Positions 13,601 through 26,250 of a stretch of 64,000 bases of DNA are shown piece by piece (position 1 is the first letter of the stretch; each line of letters opens with the position of its first letter). Both the position numbers and the translations under genes were made by a program. Origin of the DNA: Siphonodentalium dalli (Eukaryota > Mollusca > Scaphopoda > Gadilida > Siphonodentaliidae); contig CP136068.1 of assembly GCA_032622095.1 (NCBI GenBank), forward strand, positions 137,523,989 through 137,587,988, written 5' to 3'. The notes under the pieces were generated by a model. It worked only from the letters and a program-made list of their open reading frames with translations. It was not told the origin of the DNA and did not search any database.

Positions 13601-16600
13601 AGGTAGAAATGCCAATTTATATGAAATCACGACGAATATGTCGGGACCCGTGCTGACCTCGTGCTCTAGAAATCCAGCTGCGTGGGGTTAAATTGTAAAT
13701 AGGGATGATGTGTTTACCACAATGACATGCCTGATATGTTCGTGGGTTATGCGTGTGTGGTGTCCTGGAGCCCTAAAAACGGGCCATAATAGCGATAATG
13801 TTCGGTTTGTACATAGACGTATTGAAGTCCGTGATGACCTGTTTTTACCAAATTTCAACTGCGTGGAGCGGCTTTACACTACCAGCGGTCACACTGTCTA
13901 CACATATGAATCAACTAATGTGGAGGGTTATCTCTGTAGAGTGTCCTGGTACCTCGAAATTAGGTAGAAATGCCAATTTATATGAAATCACGACCAATAT
14001 GTCGGGACCCGTGCTGACCTCGTGCTCTAGAAATCCAGCTGCGTGGGGTTAAATTGTAAATAGGGATGATGTGTTGACCACAATGACATGCCTGATATGT
14101 TCGTGGGTTATGCGTGTGTGGTGTCCTGGAGCCCTAAAAACGGGCCATAATAGCGATAATGTTCGGTTTGTACATAGACGTATTGAAGTCCGTGATGACC
14201 TGTTTTTACCAAATTTCAACTGCGTGGGGCGGCTTTACACTACCAGCGGTCACACTGTCTACACAAATTATGAATCAACTAATGTGGAGGGTTATCTCTG
14301 TAGAGTGTCCTGGTACCTCGAAATTAGGTAGAAATGCCAATTTATATTAAATCACGACGAATATGTCGGGACCCGTGCTGACCTCGTGCTCTAGAAATCC
14401 AGCTGCGTGGGGTTAAATTGTAAATAGGGATGATGTGTTGACCACAATGACATGCCTGTTATGTTCGTGGGTTATGCGTGTGTGGTGTCCTGGAGCCCTA
14501 AAAACGGGCCATACTAGCGATAATGTTCGGTTTGTACATAGACGTATTGAAGTCCGTGATGACCTGTTTTTACCAAATTTCAACTGCGTGGGGTGGTTTT
14601 CCACTACCAGCGGTCACACTCTCTACACATATGCATCAACTAATGTGGAGGGATATCTCTGTAGAGTGTCCTGGTACCTCGAAATTAGGTAGAAATGCCA
14701 ATTTATATGAAATCACGACGAATATGTCGGGACCCGTGCTGACCTCGTGCTCTAGAAATCCAGCTGCGTGGGGTTAAATTGTAAATAGGGATGATGTGTT
14801 GACCACAATGACATGCCTGTTATGTTCGTGGGTTATGCGTGTGTGGTGTCCTGGAGCCCTAAAAACGGGCCATACTAGCGATAATGTTCGGTTTGTACAT
14901 AGACGTATTGAAGTCCGTGATGACCTGTTTTTACCAAATTTCAACTGCGTGGGGTGGTTTTCCACTACCAGCGGTCACACTCTCTACACATATGCATCAA
15001 CTAATGTGGAGGGATATCTCTGTAGAGTGTCCTGGTACCTCGAAATTAGGTAGAAATGCCAATTTATATGAAATCACGACCAATATGTCGGGACCCTTGC
15101 TGACCTCGTGCTCTAGAAATCCAGCTGCGTTGGGATAAATTGTAAATAGGGATGATGTGTTGACCACAATGACATGCCTGTTATGTTCGTGGGTTATGCG
15201 TGTGTGGTGTCCTGGAGCCCTAAAAACGGGCCATACTAGCGATAATGTTCGGTTTGTACATAGACGTATTGAAGTCCGTGATGACCTGTTTTTACCAAAT
15301 TTCAACTGCGTGGGGTGGTTTTCCACTACCAGCGGTCACACTCTCTACACATATGCATCAACTAATGTGGAGGGATATCTCTGTAGAGTGTCCTGGTACC
15401 TCGAAATTAGGTAGAAATGCCAATTTATATGAAATCACGACGAATATGTCGGGACCCGTGCTGACCTCGTGCTCTAGAAATCCAGCTGCGTGGGGTTAAA
15501 TTGTAAATAGGGATGATGTGTTGACCACAATGACATGCCTGATATGTTCGTGGGTTATGCGTGTGTGGTGTCCTGGAGCCCTAAAAACGGGCCATAATAG
15601 CGATAATGTTCGGTTTGTACATAGACGTATTGAAGTCCGTGATGACCTGTTTTTACCAAATTTCAACTGCGTGGGCGGCTTTACACTACCAGCGGTCACA
15701 CTGTCTACACATATGAATCAACTAATGTGGAGGGTTATCTCTGTAGAGTGTCCTGGTACCTCGAAATTAGGTAGAAATGCCAATTTATATGAAATCACGA
15801 CGAATATGTCGGGACCCGTGCTGACCTCGTGCTCTAGAAATCCAGCTGCGTGGGGTTAAATTGTAAATAGGGATGATGTGTTTACCACAATGACATGCCT
15901 GATATGTTCGTGGGTTATGCGTGTGTGGTGTCCTGGAGCCCTAAAAACGGGCCATAATAGCGATAATGTTCGGTTTGTACATAGACGTATTGAAGTCCGT
16001 GATGACCTGTTTTTACCAAATTTCAACTGCGTGGGGCGGCTTTACACTACCAGCGGTCACACTGTCTACACATATGAATCAACTAATGTGGAGGGTTATC
16101 TCTGTAGAGTGTCCTGGTACCTCGAAATTAGGTAGAAATGCCAATTTATATGAAATCACGACCAATATGTCGGGACCCGTGCTGACCTCGTGCTCTAGAA
16201 ATCCAGCTGCGTGGGGTTAAATTGTAAATAGGGATGATGTGTTGACCACAATGACATGCCTGATATGTTCGTGGGTTATGCGTGTGTGGTGTCCTGGAGC
16301 CCTAAAAACGGGCCATAATAGCGATAATGTTCGGTTTGTACATAGACGTATTGAAGTCCGTGATGACCTGTTTTTACCAAATTTCAACTGCGTGGGGCGG
16401 CTTTACACTACCAGCGGTCACACTGTCTACACATATTATGAATCAACTAATGTGGAGGGTTATCTCTGTAGAGTGTCCTGGTACCTCGAAATTAGGTAGA
16501 AATGCCAATTTATATTAAATCACGACGAATATGTCGGGACCCGTGCTGACCTCGTGCTCTAGAAATCCAGCTGCGTGGGGTTAAATTGTAAATAGGGATG

Positions 16601-19600
16601 ATGTGTTGACCACAATGACATGCCTGTTATGTTCGTGGGTTATGCGTGTGTGGTGTCCTGGAGCCCTAAAAACGGGCCATACTAGCGATAATGTTCGGTT
16701 TGTACATAGACGTATTGAAGTCCGTGATGACCTGTTTTTACCAAATTTCAACTGCGTGGGGTGGTTTTCCACTACCAGCGGTCACACTCTCTACACATAT
16801 GCATCAACTAATGTGGAGGGATATCTCTGTAGAGTGTCCTGGTACCTCGAAATTAGGTAGAAATGCCAATTTATATGAAATCACGACGAATATGTCGGGA
16901 CCCGTGCTGACCTCGTGCTCTAGAAATCCAGCTGCGTGGGGTTAAATTGTAAATAGGGATGATGTGTTGACCACAATGACATGCCTGTTATGTTCGTGGG
17001 TTATGCGTGTGTGGTGTCCTGGAGCCCTAAAAACGGGCCATACTAGCGATAATGTTCGGTTTGTACATAGACGTATTGAAGTCCGTGATGACCTGTTTTT
17101 ACCAAATTTCAACTGCGTGGGCGGCTTTACACTACCAGCTGTCACACTGTCTACACATATGAATCAACTAATGTGGAGGGTTATCTCTGTAGAGTGTCCT
17201 GGTACCTCGAAATTAGGTAGAAATGCCAATTTATATGAAATCACGACCAATATGTCGGGACCCGTGCTGACCTCGTGCTCTAGAAATCCAGCTGCGTGGG
17301 GTTAAATTGTAAATAGGGATGATGTGTTGACCACAATGACATGCCTGTTATGTTCGTGGGTTATGCGTGTGTGGTGTCCTGGAGCCCTAAAAACGGGCCA
17401 TACTAGCGATAATGTTCGGTTTGTACATAGACGTATTGAAGTCCGTGATGACCTGTTTTTACCAAATTTCAACTGCGTGGGGTGGTTTTCCACTACCAGC
17501 GGTCACACTCTCTACACATATGCATCAACTAATGTGGAGGGATATCTCTGTAGAGTGTCCTGGTACCTCGAAATTAGGTAGAAATGCCAATTTATATGAA
17601 ATCACGACGAATATGTCGGGACCCGTGCTGACCTCGTGCTCTAGAAATTCAGCTGCGTGGGGTTAAATTGTAATTAGGGCTGATGTGTTGACCACAATGA
17701 CATACCTGCTATATTCGTGGGTTATGCCTGTGTGGTGTCCTGGAGCCCTAAAAACGGGCCATAATAGCGATCATGTTCGGTTTGTACATAGAAGTATTGA
17801 ATTCCGTGATGACCTGCTTTTGCCAAATTTCAACTGCGTGGGTGGTTTTCCACTACCAGCGGTCACACTCTATACAAATATGCATCAACTAATGTGGAGG
17901 GATATCTCTGTAGAGTGTCCTGGTACCTCGAAATTAGGTAGAAATGCCAATTTATATGAAATCACGAAGAATATGTCGGGACCCGTGCTGACCTCGTCCT
18001 CTAGAAATCCAGCTGCGTGGGGATAAATTGTAATTAGGGCTGATGTGTCGACCACAATGACATGCCTGTTATGTTCGTGGGTTATGCGTGTGTGGTGTCC
18101 TGGAGCCCTAAAAACGGGCCATACTAGCGATAATGTTCGGTTTGTACATAGACGTATTGAAGTCCGTGATGACCTGTTTTTACCAAATTTCAACTGCGTG
18201 GGGCGGCTTTACACTACCAGCGGTCACACTCTCTACACATATGAATCAACTAATGTGGAGGGTTATCTCTGTAGAGTGTCCTGGTACCTCGAAATTAGGT
18301 AGAAATGCCAATTTATATTAAATCACGACGAATATGTCGGGACCCGTGCTGACCTCGTGCTCTAGAAATCCAGCTGCGTGGGGTTAAATTGTAAATAGGG
18401 ATGATGTGTTGACCACAATGACATGCCTGTTATGTTCGTGGGTTATGCGTGTGTGGTGTCCTGGAGCCCTAAAAACGGGCCATACTAGCGATAATGTTCG
18501 GTTTGTACATAGACGTATTGAAGTCCGTGATGACCTGCTTTTACCAAATTTCAACTGCGTGGGGTGGTTTTCCACTACCAGCGGTCACACTCTCTACACA
18601 TATGCATCAACTAATGTGGAGGGATATCTCTGTAGAGTGTCCTGGTACCTCGAAATTAGGTAGAAATGCCAATTTATATGAAATCACGACGAATATGTCG
18701 GGACCCGTGCTGACCTCGTGCTCTAGAAATCCAGCTGCGTGGGGTTAAATTGTAAATAGGGATGATGTGTTGACCACAATGACATGCCTGTTATGTTCGT
18801 GGGTTATGCGTGTGTGGTGTCCTGGAGCCCTAAAAACGGGCCATAATAGCGATAATGTTCGGTTTGTACATAGACGTATTGAAGTCCGTGATGACCTGTT
18901 TTTACCAAATTTCAACTGCGTGGGGTGGTTTTCCACTACCAGCGGTCACACTGTCTACAAGTATGCATCAACTAATGTGGAGGGATATCTCTGTAGAGTG
19001 TCCTGGTACCTCGAAATTAGGTAGAAATGCCAATTTATATGAAATCACGACGAATATGTCGGGACCCGTGCTGACCTCGTGCTCTAGAAATCCAGCTGCG
19101 TGGGGTTAAATTGTAAATAGGGATGATGTGTTGACCACAATGACATGCCTGTTATGTTCGTGGGTTATGCGTGTGTGGTGTCCTGGAGCCCTAAAAACGG
19201 GCCATACTAGCGATAATGTTCGGTTTGTACATAGACGTATTGAAGTCCGTGATGACCTGCTTTTACCAAATTTCAACTGCGTGGGGTGGTTTTCCACTAC
19301 CAGCGGTCACACTCTCTACACATATGCATCAACTAATGTGGAGGGATATCTCTGTAGAGTGTCCTGGTACCTCGAAATTAGGTAGAAATGCCAATTTATA
19401 TGAAATCACGACGAATATGTCGGGACCCGTGCTGACCTCGTGCTCTAGAAATCCAGCTGCGTGGGGTTAAATTGTAAATAGGGATGATGTGTTGACCACA
19501 ATGACATGCCTGTTATGTTCGTGGGTTATGCGTGTGTGGTGTCCTGGAGCCCTAAAAACGGGCCATACTAGCGATAATGTTCGGTTTGTACATAGACGTA

Positions 19601-21861
19601 TTGAAGTCCGTGATGACCTGTTTTTACCAAATTTCAACTGCGTGGGGTGGTTTTCCACTACCAGCGGTCACACTCTCTACACGTATGCATCAACTAATGT
19701 GGAGGGATATCTCTGTAGAGTGTCCTGGTACCTCGAAATTAGGTAGAAATGCCAATTTATATGAAATCACGACGAATATGTCGGGACCCGTGCTGACCTC
19801 GTGCTCTAGAAATCCAGCTGCGTGGGGTTAAATTGTAAATAGGGATGATGTGTTGACCACAATGACAAGCCTGATATGTTCGTGGGTTATGCGTGTGGAG
19901 TGTCCTGGAGCCCTAAAAACGGGCCATAATAGCGATAATGTTCGGTTTGTACATAGACGTATTGAAGTCCGTGATGACCTGTTTTTACCAAATTTCAACT
20001 GCATGGGGTGGTTTTCCACTACCAGCGGTCACACTTTCTACACATATGCATCAACTAATGTGGAGGGATATCTCTGTAGAGTGTCCTGGTACCTCGAAAT
20101 TAGGTAGAAATGCCAATTTATATGAAATCACGACGAATATGTCGGGACCCGTGCTGACCTCGTGCTCTAGAAATCCAGCTGCGTGGGGTTAAATTGTAAA
20201 TAGGGATGATGTGTTGACCACAATGACATGCCTGATATGTTCGTGGGTTATGCGTGTGTGGTGTCCTGGAGCCCTAAAAACGGGCCATAATAGCGATAAT
20301 GTTCGGTTTGTACATAGACGTATTGAAGTCCATGATGACCTGTTTTTACCAAATTTCAACTGCGTGGGCGGCTTTACACTACCAGCTGTCACACTGTCTA
20401 CACATATGAATCAACTAATGTGGAGGGTTATCTCTGTAGAGTGTCCTGGTACCTCGAAATTAGGTAGAAATGCCAATTTATATGAAATCACGACCAATAT
20501 GTCGGGACCCGTGCTGACCTCGTGCTCTAGAAATCCAGCTGCGTGGGGTTAAATTGTAAATAGGGATGATGTGTTGACCACAATGACATGCCTGTTATGT
20601 TCGTGGGTTATGCGTGTGTGGTGTCCTGGAGCCCTAAAAACGGGCCATACTAGCGATAATGTTCGGTTTGTACATAGACGTATTGAAGTCCGTGATGACC
20701 TGTTTTTACCAAATTTCAACTGCGTGGGGTGGTTTTCCACTACCAGCGGTCACACTCTCTACACATATGCATCAACTAATGTGGAGGGATATCTCTGTAG
20801 AGTGTCCTGGTACCTCGAAATTAGGTAGAAATGCCAATTTATATGAAATCACGACGAATATGTCGGGACCCGTGCTGACCTCGTGCTCTAGAAATTCAGC
20901 TGCGTGGGGTTAAATTGTAATTAGGGCTGATGTGTTGACCACAATGACATACCTGCTATATTCGTGGGTTATGCCTGTGTGGTGTCCTGGAGCCCTAAAA
21001 ACGGGCCATAATAGCGATCATGTTCGGTTTGTACATAGAAGTATTGAATTCCGTGATGACCTGCTTTTGCCAAATTTCAACTGCGTGGGTGGTTTTCCAC
21101 TACCAGCGGTCACACTCTATACAAATATGCATCAACTAATGTGGAGGGATATCTCTGTAGAGTGTCCTGGTACCTCGAAATTAGGTAGAAATGCCAATTT
21201 ATATGAAATCACGAAGAATATGTCGGGACCCGTGCTGACCTCGTCCTCTAGAAATCCAGCTGCGTGGGGATAAATTGTAATTAGGGCTGATGTGTCGACC
21301 ACAATGACATGCCTGTTATGTTCGTGGGTTATGCGTGTGTGGTGTCCTGGAGCCCTAAAAACGGGCCATACTAGCGATAATGTTCGGTTTGTACATAGAC
21401 GTATTGAAGTCCGTGATGACCTGTTTTTACCAAATTTCAACTGCGTGGGGCGGCTTTACACTACCAGCGGTCACACTCTCTACACATATGAATCAACTAA
21501 TGTGGAGGGTTATCTCTGTAGAGTGTCCTGGTACCTCGAAATTAGGTAGAAATGCCAATTTATATGAAATCACGAAGAATATGTCGGGACCCGTGCTGAC
21601 CTCGTCCTCTAGAAATCCAGCTGCGTGGGGATAAATTGTAATTAGGGCTGATGTGTCGACCACAATGACATACCTGTTATGTTCGTGGGTTATGCGTGTG
21701 GGGTGTCTAGGAGCCCTAAAAACGGGCCATAATAGCGATAATGTTCGGGTTTGTACATAGACGTATTGAAGTCCGTGATGACCTGTTTTTACCAAATTTC
21801 AACTGCATGGAGCGGTTTTCCACTACCAGAGGTCACACTGTCTACACATATGCATCAACTA
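7633..21861 (+). repeat. 361-bp satellite array, right arm
   Basis: About 39 tandem monomers of 361 bp, inverted relative to the left arm. A and B types are mixed less regularly than on the left. Several B monomers are 360 bp because one G of gcgtgggg is missing (near 12785, 13505, 15675, 17117 and 20367). Two carry a 3-bp insertion near 14268 and 16437. Two larger repeats can be read: a six-monomer block at 2168 bp spacing (about 13420-14360 against 15588-16528) and a nine-monomer spacing of 3247 bp (about 17100-18317 against 20347-21564). Monomers become more diverged toward the right edge, and the last one breaks off at about 21861. KpnI (ggtacc) and XbaI (tctaga) sites recur once per monomer. 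Confidence 0.97.
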
Positions 21862-22105
21862 ATTGTTCCCGGGATCAAAGTAGGCATATATACCAAATTT
21901 GAGTGGGATCGGTCAAGGTCCAGAAACATGCCTAGATGAGCATATATGAGAGAGGTCAAGGTCAAGGACGCGATCGCATGTGAAATTTGACCCACCCGTA
22001 TTGTTCCCGGGATCAAAGTATGCCTACATATTAAATTTTAGTCGGATCGGTCGAGGTCCAGAAACATGCCTATATGAGCATATATGAGCGAGGTCAAGGT
22101 CAAGG
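21862..22105 (+). repeat. 138-bp duplication at the satellite edge
   Basis: A unit starting attgttcccgggatc occurs at 21862 and again at 22000, a 138-bp spacing; the second copy is partial. Both contain ggtcaaggtccagaaacatgcc-like sequence (one base differs) and a gaggtcaaggtcaagg stretch that includes TCAAGGTCA at 21956-21964 and 22094-22102. That nonamer matches the extended half-site bound by monomeric nuclear receptors of the ERR and SF-1 type. Whether it is bound here is unknown. Confidence 0.8.
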
Positions 22106-22225
22106 CTAATGTCGGGACTAGTGCTGAGCTCGTTCTGATAAGTCTGGGCTCTGTAGGGTGTTATTTTAATTACCACTGGTGCGCTGACCACAATGACATA
22201 TTTATGATGTCGGTGGGTATATACG
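22106..22225 (+). repeat. Decayed relic of the 361-bp satellite
   Basis: The stretch from aatgtcgggactagtgctgag through gctgaccacaatgacatatttatgatgtcggtgggtata aligns in order with the satellite segment running from atgtcgggacccgtgctgac to gaccacaatgacatgcctgttatgttcgtgggttatg. Identity is much lower than inside the array. It lies beyond the 138-bp duplication, so it is an old monomer fragment that escaped homogenisation. Confidence 0.75.
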
Positions 22226-22296
22226 ATCTGATCGCGATTTACGATCGCGATCGCGGGGCGCGATCGCGGTACGCGGTTGGCTAACAGAATCGTACA

Positions 22297-22351
<55 letters not shown>
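22226..22351. repeat. GATCGCG-rich patch and TA microsatellite
   Basis: 22226-22274 is unusually GC-rich for the region and built from overlapping gatcgcg and cgatcgcg palindromes. It is followed at 22299-22351 by an uninterrupted TA dinucleotide run of about 53 bp. Both can form secondary structure. Confidence 0.85.
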
Positions 22352-22355
<4 letters not shown>

Positions 22356-23035
22356 GAGTAGAATATGTCTGTTCGGATTTTTCTCCCAAACCCCTGGTCA
22401 GATTTCAACCACATTTGGTGTGGTGACTCGGGGTACCATATGTAATATGTTCTTCAGTTTTGTATTATAATTTTGATTAAAAAAAAAAGTAAACAAATAA
22501 TAAAAAAACCAAATTTTAGCAAGGAATTTAGTTAAATTTAATTTTAAAAAAATATCGAAAGAAATATATCCCTTTGAGAACATGCAAACCTGTGTCTTTT
22601 CTATACATTAATTAAATATCATTGTGAATATCGCACTACGATACTACTTATATCCCGGTATTAAACATTATTTCAGATAATGGTAGACAATTGTGAAGAA
22701 ATGTGGGATACTGCACTGGCACTAGCGGGAGATGTATCCTCGAGTGTCTTTAACGGGACAGATGAGCTATTCGAGAACAATACGGTGAGCATATATGGAA
22801 CATTGTCAGTTTTAATTGCCTATCCGACCATAATACAATTTATGACCATTCTTCCCATTCACCCATTGTCTTCGGGACTGACTTATTTCGAGTAACAGGA
22901 ACGGAACCAGGAACAGGAACAGCTTCCGAGTAACAGAGGAACTATTTCGAGTAAGAGAAACAGGAACATATATATAAGCTAAATTTTCTCGACAATTTGA
23001 TACGAGGTGTGTGAAGTTAGTTAGGCGTTAGGTTT
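22352..23035. other. Intergenic, nothing recognised
   Basis: AT-rich sequence with poly-A stretches around 22480-22510. Near 22900-22970 there are short imperfect repeats of ggaacagg and of ttcgagtaa(g/c)aga. A 71-codon open frame near 22680 has no recognisable motif and is not called as a gene. Confidence 0.5.
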
Positions 23036-24283
23036 TAGACATTCGCCGACATTCGCGTGAAGTTGGTAAGGCGTTCGGTGTTCAACATTCGACTTAGTCG
23101 ATCGGTCAATAAACTGTCCCAAGTCCAGTTCTGATATGAAAATCTGGGAAAACGATGAAAGTTTGACCAGATTAGATTGGGAGAGCACGAATTGGGTAAA
23201 AAGAACACCTTTCGCGCAAAAAACTCAAAAGTCGAACGCCTAACTGAAAGCCAGCCTGACATTCGGCAAACAGACTGCGACCATTGCGTTTTGTTATGAA
23301 GATTACTACTGGGGACACACTTCCTCGTCAAATTTGGAGTCGATTGGTCAATAAATATGGCCTGTCCCCTCTACAGCGACCTATATACTTTATATATATT
23401 TGAGTCGAAATGTTCTAAGTAGAATGTCTAACGCCGAACGCCTAACCAACATCACACGAGCCAGTTTGACATTAGAATTTACTTGACAATTTTGACCAGA
23501 TTCGAGTTGGGGCCACGAATTGGGTCAGAACATGATGTTTCGCGCAAAAAATTCGAAATCCATTTTGGGTCGAAATATTTCATAAGTGGAATGCCTAACG
23601 CCTAACTGAAATCCAGCCTGACATTCGATTTTACTTACTATTTTGAAATCGCAAAAGTCTGCGACCCGTACGTTTGGTTAAGAAGTCTACTAATGCGGAC
23701 ACACTTCCTCACCAAATTTGGGGTCGATCGGTCAATAAACATGGCATGTCCCCTCTATATAGCGGCCTATATATTTTATACATGTTTGAGTCGAAATTTT
23801 CTAAGTTGAATGCGGTGTGACGATTTGCAGTAGGTCCCTGTTTTCGGAAGTCCCCGAATTCGCGGAGTTCCCCTAAAATGGGATAAAGAGACGACTTTAA
23901 AGGGAGGAACGGGTGTGTATATATATGTCAATTGACATTCGAATTTCCTTGACAATTTTGACCAGATTCGAGTTGGGGGGGGCACGAATTGGGTCAGAAA
24001 ATGATGTTTCGCTCAAAAAACTCGAAATCCATTTTTGGGTCGAAATATTTTCTAAGTGGAATGCCTAACGCCTAACTGAAATCCAGCCTGACATTCGATT
24101 TTACTTAACATTTTGAAATCGGCAACAGTCTGTAACCCGTACGTTTGGTTATGAAGATTACTAGTGGGGACACACTTCCTCACCACATTTGGAGTCGATC
24201 GGTCAATAAACATGGCATGTCCCCTCTATAGAGGCCTGTATACTTTATATATGTTTGGGTCCAGCGATGAATGTTTGACCATA
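23036..24283 (+). repeat. Dispersed repeat, about three tandem copies of a ~360-bp unit
   Basis: The phrase ccagcctgacattcg recurs at 23251, 23613 and 24083. Each is followed by ggtta(t/a)gaag, a ggacacacttcctc stretch, cgatcggtcaataaa and a cctctata pattern. The second spacing (470 bp) is longer because about 108 bp of unrelated sequence lies at roughly 23805-23920. Related sequence reappears at 34091-34400. Open frames on the minus strand repeat similar peptides from copy to copy but are interrupted in each, so they are not genes. Confidence 0.8.
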
Positions 24284-24741
24284 TGTGACCCGTCATATCA
24301 AATCCAGTCGTAAGTCGGGATTTTTTTACCCTGTGCCAATGCATTCTCTAATATATGCGAGTCGACCATAGGTCGCCTCGCATATATAAGAGAATGCATT
24401 GGCCTAACAATTTTTTACAATTTTAATAATTTTTTCTTGTATTCTTTAACAATTTTATAATTTCACCCATACAGAGCCCCAGACAAACATGAGCAGACGA
24501 CACTCTTCTATATCCTTCTATATATGTGTGGGACTCCCTGCAGGATCATGGATGTTTTTTTATTTTGGGTCCTAAAATTGTAAGAAACATTTATTTAAAA
24601 AAAATGAAAACAAATTGTCAGGCCGATGCACTCTCTTATATATGCGAGGCGACATATGGTCGACTCGCATATATAAGAGAATGCATTGGCACAGGGTAAA
24701 CAAATCCCGACTTACGACTGGATTTGATATGGCGGGTCACA
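24284..24741. mobile_element. Miniature inverted-repeat element with TA duplication
   Basis: A 458-bp non-autonomous DNA transposon. It starts tgtgacccgtcatatcaaat and ends with the reverse complement (a mismatch or two), giving terminal inverted repeats of about 119 bp. A TA dinucleotide flanks each end (24282-24283, 24742-24743), as for Tc1/mariner-type elements. Each arm contains a 67-bp near-perfect palindrome (24336-24402 and 24623-24689), with AT-rich sequence between. It sits inside a copy of the dispersed repeat: tttgacca lies before it and ttcgattgggagagcacgaa after it, which are joined without an insert at 23171-23203. Superfamily is inferred from the duplication only. Confidence 0.85.
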
Positions 24742-24828
24742 TATTCGATTGGGAGAGCACGAATTGTGCATCACATGCCTCGTCGCCATTACGTAAGCAG
24801 GGTCCACCTTAAAATTAAATAGTGTTCT

Positions 24829-25247
24829 TTAACTCTTTCAGTGCCAGGGGCCGATCTCATTTGTTTTGTTTTTGAGGTTGAATTTATTTTGTGTATGCTT
24901 AAGCATGCTATAGCGAATTTAAAAACAAACTGGGTAAGTCTTTAGGGGCATTTTATAACTCAAAACAATCACAAAGTATTCATAGTAATAATTTTCATGC
25001 CCATGAAAAACGTAAGATTCCCTGGCACTAAACCTACAAAATAAGTCTGTTAAAGAATATAAGAAAAAATTATTAAAATTGTAAAAACAATTGTATAAAA
25101 TAATAACAAATGATGAAAAATTGTTAGGCCAATGCATTCTCTTATATATGCGAGGCGACCTATGGTCGTCTCGCATATATAAGAGAATGCATTGGCACAG
25201 GGTATATGGGTTGATACAAAAATCGGACCTGGCACTGAAAGGGTTAA
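24829..25247. mobile_element. TTAA-flanked miniature element, copy A
   Basis: Bounded by TTAA at both ends (24829-24832, 25244-25247). Ends are ctctttcagtgccag and ctggcactgaaaggg, which are inverted repeats of each other. TTAA duplications with CCCTTT-like ends are typical of piggyBac-type elements. There is no transposase, so it is non-autonomous. It holds one 67-bp palindrome at 25129-25195 preceded by AT-rich filler, as if the left palindrome had been lost. Confidence 0.8.
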
Positions 25248-25726
25248 TTGCCGTGCACACGCGCATAACCATGTATATATTTATACATGTATTTGTACAG
25301 AGGCCATTATATTGATATTATAAATTCTAGTATTTCGTTATTAGCACCTCAAGACTGTGCCATTTTTAAATTATGTATTATATTGACACCGGTGACAGGA
25401 AGACAGTCAATCCTGGTTATGCCACTCCCTCACAACAATTACACCGGAATTTTGAAATATTATTCATTCTTTGCTGTAAGTTAATTATTGTGTGAATAAA
25501 ACATCTAAATGCTGGATTCCCGGGATCTCCTTGCTCGCACTTCTCTTGCCTTTTGAGAAGAGTTGGATTAGCCTGTCTTCTCGGGGGGGGGGGGGGGGGT
25601 CTCGAGAGAACATATAGATTAGACCTACTACATGTAGGTCTAATCGAGAGCGTGTTCTCGGCAGAATATCTGGATTACATTCTAGATTACAATTAGAGCG
25701 TGCCACTAACGGGTGGAACATAGTCC
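25248..25726. other. Intergenic with poly-G run and hairpin
   Basis: A 17-base G run lies at 25583-25599. A hairpin at 25617-25645 pairs gattagacctac with gtaggtctaatc around a five-base loop; outer arms near 25603-25612 and 25653-25660 extend it. No gene is recognised. Confidence 0.6.
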
Positions 25727-26250
25727 TAGAGCCTGCTGGGTTTTATTTGCACAATCGCTTACGAAAGGTTTGATGCCCCAGATTTGTTCCACCCCAGGAA
25801 CGTTAAAAATATCCAATTTCTTAAGTTCCGCATTCCTGGCGTTTAGGGGCCAGGTAGCCCACACAAAATGACTTCTATTTGCACTTTTGAGTATAAAGCT
25901 GATTTTTATATTAATAATGCACCGGCAATCACTGATCAACAATGCAACATTTCTGAAACGAAATTTCCTGGCGTTTTCATTTCAGAAGGGGTTTTTGATA
26001 GTACCCACAAAACCCCAAAAAATTACTTCTATTTGCACTTTTGAGTACAAAGCTGATTTTTGTAATAATAGTGCTCTAGTTATTACTGATCGATGGTACA
26101 CAATTTCAGAAATGAAATTCCCTGGCGTTTTGATTTCAGAAGGGATTTTTGAACTGTACCCCCTAAAACCCGAAAATTGACTTTTATTAGCAAATACTGT
26201 CGAATACAAAGCACAATTTTGAGGTCAACCCGGAACAAATTTATTATAAG
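25727..26250 (+). repeat. Dispersed repeat DR1, with three ~153-bp internal units
   Basis: Contains repeated phrases such as cttctatttgcacttttgag and aatttcctggcgttt, spaced about 153 bp (25870, 26023, about 26175). An inverted copy lies at 33401-33818, sharing the end sequence cgcttacgaaaggtttgatg. The two copies differ by several percent and by indels. Open frames crossing the units are short and unrelated to known proteins. Confidence 0.8.

Noticed and set aside
1-21861. Repeated open frames of 63, 84, 85 and 92-114 codons in nearly every satellite monomer, on both strands
   Set aside because: They overlap in several frames at once, the monomer length (361) is not a multiple of three, and conservation is explained by homogenisation. 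No protein motif, start context or codon signal supports translation.
1-21861. CENP-B box in the satellite
   Set aside because: No stretch fits the TTCG-x4-A-x2-CGGG core in either strand of the monomer by eye.
22680-22895. 71-codon frame
   Set aside because: No domain, no supporting context, and length expected by chance.
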